Positions 60,396 to 64,000 of a stretch of DNA of 64,000 bases are shown here, in pieces (within the stretch, counting starts at the first letter, position 1; each line of letters starts with the position of its first letter). A program made the translations under genes and the position numbers. The notes beneath the pieces were generated by a model. That model was not told the DNA's origin, searched no databases, and was given only the letters and a program-made list of their open reading frames with translations. This DNA is from Granulicella arctica. GTDB taxonomy: Bacteria > Acidobacteriota > Terriglobia > Terriglobales > Acidobacteriaceae. Location of the stretch: the NCBI RefSeq assembly GCF_013410065.1, contig NZ_JACCCW010000001.1, positions 1,855,187 through 1,919,186 on the forward strand, in the 5' to 3' direction.

Positions 60396-62777
60396 TTAAG
60401 TCGTCTTGCGCGGCTTCTGGACCATCAGGTTCGGAACGGCAATTGTACTCGTGGGATTCGTAATGTTTGGGTCAATCGGAAGATTTGGAGCAATCGTCTT
60501 CGAATCCGACAGCGTGCTTCCAGCCGCGCTGCGTGTGATTAAGTGAACGAGATTGTCGCCCGAAGTTCCGGCATAGAAGGTCAGGTTATCTGTGCTCCAG
60601 ACACCAGCAACCGGAGCGATCGCCGTACCGGAGAGCGTGATGTTGGTCAGCGTTCCGGGGGTAGCTGTCCCGGCAGAGCTGGGCGCATACCACGGAAGCA
60701 CGCCACCTGTCCCCGTATAGGTTACGACAGCCGCCGTTGAGTCAGACGTTGGAAAGACGCCCGTAATGGCTGTAGGAGTAATACCGGACAACGCCGATGT
60801 CGTCGCAACAGACGTGAACGACAAAGCGTCGCCGGACGAGGGGCATGGCCCGGTCGGAAGGGTAAGTTGTAAATCGCTCAGCAGCATATTAGAAACCGCT
60901 GCTCCGAGAATGTGCTTTCCATCATTCGTTGCCGCGATGCGATCGGTGACTGCCGTATTGCTGTCTGCCTGCGGGTTGAATATATTCGTCACGGTAGTCT
61001 GATCGTTGGTGGTGGTGAAGGTGCTTGCAGGGCAATATCCGACGGCAGTCGTCGGGGACCCGGCCAGGTAGGCTCCGATACTCGGTACGGTAACGGCAAC
61101 GTCCAGTGGATAGTTTCCACCCGTCGAATTCGGCGTAGGCGTAATGTTGTTCCATCCCGTAAAGGTGGAGTAAACCAACAGCTGATCGGATGAAGTTGTT
61201 GGATCGGAGACGGTAATGTAGACCGTCGCCGAATCAGGCGTCCACTGAGCATGGGGAGTTCCGTTTCCGGACCATCCGTACTCGCTGGTGACACCGCCAG
61301 CAGCGGCTTCAAGGTAGATCAGTTTGCGAGCCGCATCGGCAATGACTACCGTCGAATTATCCGGGGAGACTGCCAAGACCGTTCCCGGAACCGTCAAATC
61401 TTGCCGGGTAATGCCGTCCGTACTTGCGCTCACGACCATCAGCTCGGTCGAGCTACCCATGTAGATCGAGGTGCCGTCTTCGCTGATCACCATCGAGTTA
61501 GGGACGTAAGGAAGTTGAACTGCCGTGCCTAGGGTCGATGTCGTAAAGTCAACCGGAACAAGGTAGCGCGAATCCGTGCTCGCGATGTACAGAAGGGTGC
61601 TGTTCGTTCCCGGCGTCGTGATGTCGATCGCGTTGGAGGCTAGCGGCTTTCCGTTGCCGAACAGGCCAATCTGGTTGAAGGGCGATGGATTGCAGGTCGC
61701 CGGTTGGCAAATGGCAGTGATGGAAGCCGCGCCCGGATACGAAGGCGTCACGATACCGGTAGAAGCGACGGGAATCGTCGTTGGCGTGGTCGAAACGTAC
61801 TCAAGCGAGAGCCCTGTGAGGGTTACACCCCGGGTGTCCAGAACTGTTGCGGTGAGTGGCTGAGCGTAGTTCTGATTCACGCTCAGCGCGGTTGACGATG
61901 AATTCGGAACGCTCAAGTTGATGCTCGCCGGAGGACAGGTCGAGAAGAAACCAGCTGAACTTCCCGCGTTTGAAACACTTGCGGTAATGACTGTAGACCC
62001 CGGCAGCTCGGCTGTGGCGACACCATTCTCGTCGATTGAGACGAGCCCGGAGGTGTTTGCGGTATAGGTCAAATGTCCGGCCTGGCAGCTGATGTTCTGG
62101 AGCGTCCCGGTCGTGGTTCCGGTTGTGGCGTCATAGGTGCCCGTTCCCGCAAATACACGGGCTACGAGTTGTCCGGTACTTCCCTGAGAGATGCAGCTAT
62201 TGCCGGAGTAGGCGGGTGCGGTGATCGTGTTAGCCGCTGCCAGGGGGCAGCAGTTCGTCGTCGGATCTGTTGTGCAATTCGCCGTTGGTGTTCCCAGCAA
62301 CACGCTGGTCACTACAGGATGCGTATACACGGGGATCGGATTACTTGTGACTCCATTCGCCTCCGCCGTCAGATAAGTCATCGAGTTACTCGCAGGCGGG
62401 TTCGTCGCGGTGCAGACCGTATAGTCCGGAATGACGTTCAGGTTCCGGTTCCATGTGCCGGCGCATAGAGCTCCCGTCGACGGATTCACGTCGACGATGG
62501 CCTTGTTTTGCGAGCCGTAGGTGTAGGCCTTGACGGTTACCACCGTGGCTTTGCAGTCCGTTGCAGTCGGCGTGGAGAGCTGGCCGATCTGCCCGTAGTT
62601 AAGCGATATGCCGTAGATCACCGGCTGCATCACAATGCTGTTTAGCTGACCCACCACAACACCAGAGTCTCCACCGTTGCAGTACACAACCGCGGTCTTT
62701 TTCCCGCAACCCGAGACCGACATACCGAATGGAACGGAAACCAGCAATAGAACGAATAACGTAACGAACCGACGCAT
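60396..62777 (-). CDS. Large lipoprotein with Ig-like and beta-propeller regions, 793 aa
   Basis: Signal MRRFVTLFVLLLVSVPFGMS then lipobox VSGC (Cys24). The first 250 residues are beta-rich with many Cys pairs (CGKKTAVVYC, CTTDPTTNCC); from about 290 a Big_2-like Ig module (SVNQNYAQPLTATVLDTRGV), and from about 400 a YncE/propeller-like region of repeated strands (LLYIASTDSRYLVPVDF, VLAVSPDNSTVVIAD, QWTPDSATVYITVSD). This is a common secreted/outer-surface design in Terriglobia; function unknown. Ends next to the 48-bp palindrome. Confidence 0.82.
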   Translation of the reverse strand: MRRFVTLFVLLLVSVPFGMSVSGCGKKTAVVYCNGGDSGVVVGQLNSIVMQPVIYGISLNYGQIGQLSTPTATDCKATVVTVKAYTYGSQNKAIVDVNPSTGALCAGTWNRNLNVIPDYTVCTATNPPASNSMTYLTAEANGVTSNPIPVYTHPVVTSVLLGTPTANCTTDPTTNCCPLAAANTITAPAYSGNSCISQGSTGQLVARVFAGTGTYDATTGTTTGTLQNISCQAGHLTYTANTSGLVSIDENGVATAELPGSTVITASVSNAGSSAGFFSTCPPASINLSVPNSSSTALSVNQNYAQPLTATVLDTRGVTLTGLSLEYVSTTPTTIPVASTGIVTPSYPGAASITAICQPATCNPSPFNQIGLFGNGKPLASNAIDITTPGTNSTLLYIASTDSRYLVPVDFTTSTLGTAVQLPYVPNSMVISEDGTSIYMGSSTELMVVSASTDGITRQDLTVPGTVLAVSPDNSTVVIADAARKLIYLEAAAGGVTSEYGWSGNGTPHAQWTPDSATVYITVSDPTTSSDQLLVYSTFTGWNNITPTPNSTGGNYPLDVAVTVPSIGAYLAGSPTTAVGYCPASTFTTTNDQTTVTNIFNPQADSNTAVTDRIAATNDGKHILGAAVSNMLLSDLQLTLPTGPCPSSGDALSFTSVATTSALSGITPTAITGVFPTSDSTAAVVTYTGTGGVLPWYAPSSAGTATPGTLTNITLSGTAIAPVAGVWSTDNLTFYAGTSGDNLVHLITRSAAGSTLSDSKTIAPNLPIDPNITNPTSTIAVPNLMVQKPRKTT

Positions 62778-62895
62778 TAAACCTCCCCGCCCAACCTGAA
62801 CCCCAATCGGACGGTCCCACTCCAGACGCTAAATATCTAATGCTCAGTGTAGAAGCTGCTCCAGCGGGAAGCAAATGAGCCCTTTCCGAGCCTGG

Positions 62896-62933
62896 CGCGG
62901 AGGGAAGTGTGCATGCCTACTTTTCCCTCCGCG
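62896..62933 (-). terminator. 11-bp stem-loop after the S9 peptidase
   Basis: CGCGGAGGGAA (62896-62906) pairs with TTCCCTCCGCG (62923-62933), 16-base loop, 17 bases downstream of the peptidase stop (62950). No T-run follows, so termination efficiency is uncertain. Confidence 0.5.
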
Positions 62934-62949
62934 TACGACGCACCTGTGG

Positions 62950-64000
62950 CTACTTTGCGGGCATCTCGGTGGCGAACCACTCCAGAGCCCGTTCCAGAAC
63001 ATCCAGACGATGAGCCGGATCGCGGAAGCCATGCCCTTCATTGGGGTACACCACAAGTTGCGTTTTTACTCCTTCCGCACGCAGTGCATGCCAGAACTCG
63101 TAGCTCTGCGGTGCCGGGCATTCGCCGTCGCGATCGCCTACAACCACCAGCGTCGGCGTCTTCACACTTTTGATGAAGTTGATTGCAGAGCTCTTCGCGT
63201 AGATGGCCGGATCGTCGTAGACGCTCTTCCCGAAGAAGGGAATCATCCATTGATCGATCGAGTTCTCGCCGTAGTAGCTCTGCCAGTCGCTGATGCCGGC
63301 GCCCGCCACTGCCGCCTTGAACCGCGTTGTCTGGGTGACGCCAAACATCGTCATGAAGCCGCCATAGCTCCAACCAGTGATGCCTTCACGGTCTTTGTCG
63401 ATAGGAAGACGCTTCTCGAGCGTGTCCATTCCGGCGAGAATGTCACGCATATCGCCGTAGCCGAAGTCCTTGACGTTGGCCTGGGTAAACTTCTCGCCCT
63501 GTCCATAACTGCCGCGCGGATTGGGCATGAAGGCGAAGTAGCCCAGCGCGGAGAACGGCGCTCCGCCATAGCCCGCTCCAGGCCAGCGTGGTTGTGCCGC
63601 GCTTGAAGGGCCCCCATGCACGAAGACCACGAGAGGGTATTTTTTATTCGGATCGTAATTGGCTGGATAGAGCAGCCAGCCCTGTATCTTGAATCCCTCG
63701 TTGGTCCAAGTGATGTCTTCAGTCTTGCCCCACGAAGGCTTTATCCCGTCATTCAGGTGAGAGATCTGCTTGAGATTGTCGAGCGCTCCTGCCCATACCT
63801 CGGGCATCCGCTCGAAAGAGCTGCGAATGAAAGCCACACTCCGCGAATCCGAGGATGTAGAGATACTCATTGCCATCATCCCGGTGCCAATCGACTCCGG
63901 ATAGGTCGCGCCAACGCCCGGAAGATCCTCGCCGGTTTCGAGGTCGAGCACCGCAATCCGGCTGCTTCCGCCGAGATGCTCCGAGATGCCGATCTTTGTC
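62950..64000 (-). CDS. Prolyl oligopeptidase-family (S9) peptidase, C-terminal part
   Basis: Alpha/beta-hydrolase peptidase. The frame is open through the right edge, so the N-terminal propeller is off the window and only about 350 residues are seen. The catalytic Ser lies in GWSYGGFMTMFG, the Asp in GDRDGECPAPQSYEFW and the His in PNEGHGFRD. LVVFVHGGPSSAAQPRWPGAG and the MPNPRGSYGQGEKFTQAN loop match S9C (dipeptidyl/acylaminoacyl-like) peptidases. Preceding sequence (SRIAVLDLETGEDLPGV) belongs to propeller blades. Usually periplasmic in these bacteria; substrates are short peptides. Confidence 0.93.
   Translation of the reverse strand, partial: TKIGISEHLGGSSRIAVLDLETGEDLPGVGATYPESIGTGMMAMSISTSSDSRSVAFIRSSFERMPEVWAGALDNLKQISHLNDGIKPSWGKTEDITWTNEGFKIQGWLLYPANYDPNKKYPLVVFVHGGPSSAAQPRWPGAGYGGAPFSALGYFAFMPNPRGSYGQGEKFTQANVKDFGYGDMRDILAGMDTLEKRLPIDKDREGITGWSYGGFMTMFGVTQTTRFKAAVAGAGISDWQSYYGENSIDQWMIPFFGKSVYDDPAIYAKSSAINFIKSVKTPTLVVVGDRDGECPAPQSYEFWHALRAEGVKTQLVVYPNEGHGFRDPAHRLDVLERALEWFATEMPAK

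Overview
The window looks like chromosomal DNA of an acidobacterium of class Terriglobia (Granulicella, Terriglobus or Edaphobacter type). The support is indirect but consistent: high-GC genes, an Oar-like TonB-dependent receptor followed by a VWFA-related protein of the acidobacterial type, pro-kumamolisin (S53) and prolyl-oligopeptidase (S9) secreted peptidases, Ig-like/beta-propeller lipoproteins, and dispersed short repeats typical of these genomes. No rRNA, tRNA, CRISPR array or intact transposase was seen.

Layout. 0-7 kb: an MCE/MlaD protein cut by the left edge, acpS, small hypothetical genes, a Dabb protein, a LolD/MacB-type ABC ATPase, a TonB-C lipoprotein, an overlapping carbonic anhydrase-bestrophin pair and a redoxin. 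7-16 kb: an S53 peptidase, an HNH nuclease, a MarR-GNAT fusion regulator with a perfect 35-bp operator-like palindrome, and the B12-dependent ribonucleotide reductase nrdJ. 15.8-17.6 kb: a visibly AT-richer two-gene cassette (DUF5343-like protein plus an Abi_C/HEPN-like protein with an R-x4-H motif), followed by a decayed REP-associated transposase. This is the best candidate for an undescribed defence-type system. 18-23 kb: kdsC, a large Lhr-type helicase and a 59-residue DUF5522 gene. 23-31 kb: a TPR protein and a three-gene secretion/outer-membrane operon (DUF5666-like, TonB receptor, VWFA). 31-36.5 kb: a VIT1-like metal transporter, ergothioneine genes egtB and egtD, and moeA-moaC. 36.5-43.6 kb: a TPR protein and a minus-strand run waaA-lpxK-waaC-ICMT-DUF3108-DUF2007-queC. 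43.6-64 kb: a GNAT protein with trmFO, der, a DinG-type helicase, a lactonase-fold protein, queD-queE behind a structured leader, a GlcNAc-transferase-like protein, a nucleoside permease-family protein, a sodium:solute symporter, an enoyl-CoA hydratase, a ribH fusion with nusB, a large lipoprotein and an S9 peptidase cut by the right edge.

Themes. Envelope biogenesis (mlaD, kdsC, waaA, lpxK, waaC, TonB system), 7-deazaguanine synthesis (queC, queD, queE), redox and oxygen-related metabolism (ergothioneine, B12-dependent reductase, redoxin) and extracellular proteolysis dominate.

A short repeat of about 35-70 bp (core CATCCTGAGCGAAG ... GAAGGACCTGC) occurs 14 times, always in the same orientation and only in the left 35 kb. 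It has inserted in frame in nrdJ (twice) and egtB, and supplies the stop codon of the HNH gene. Its long form carries a mini-hairpin whose stem sequence differs between copies but stays perfectly paired. Several genes have a -10-like hexamer 5-7 nt before the start codon and no Shine-Dalgarno sequence, suggesting frequent leaderless transcription. Composition, homology and structure statements were made by eye; no search was run.
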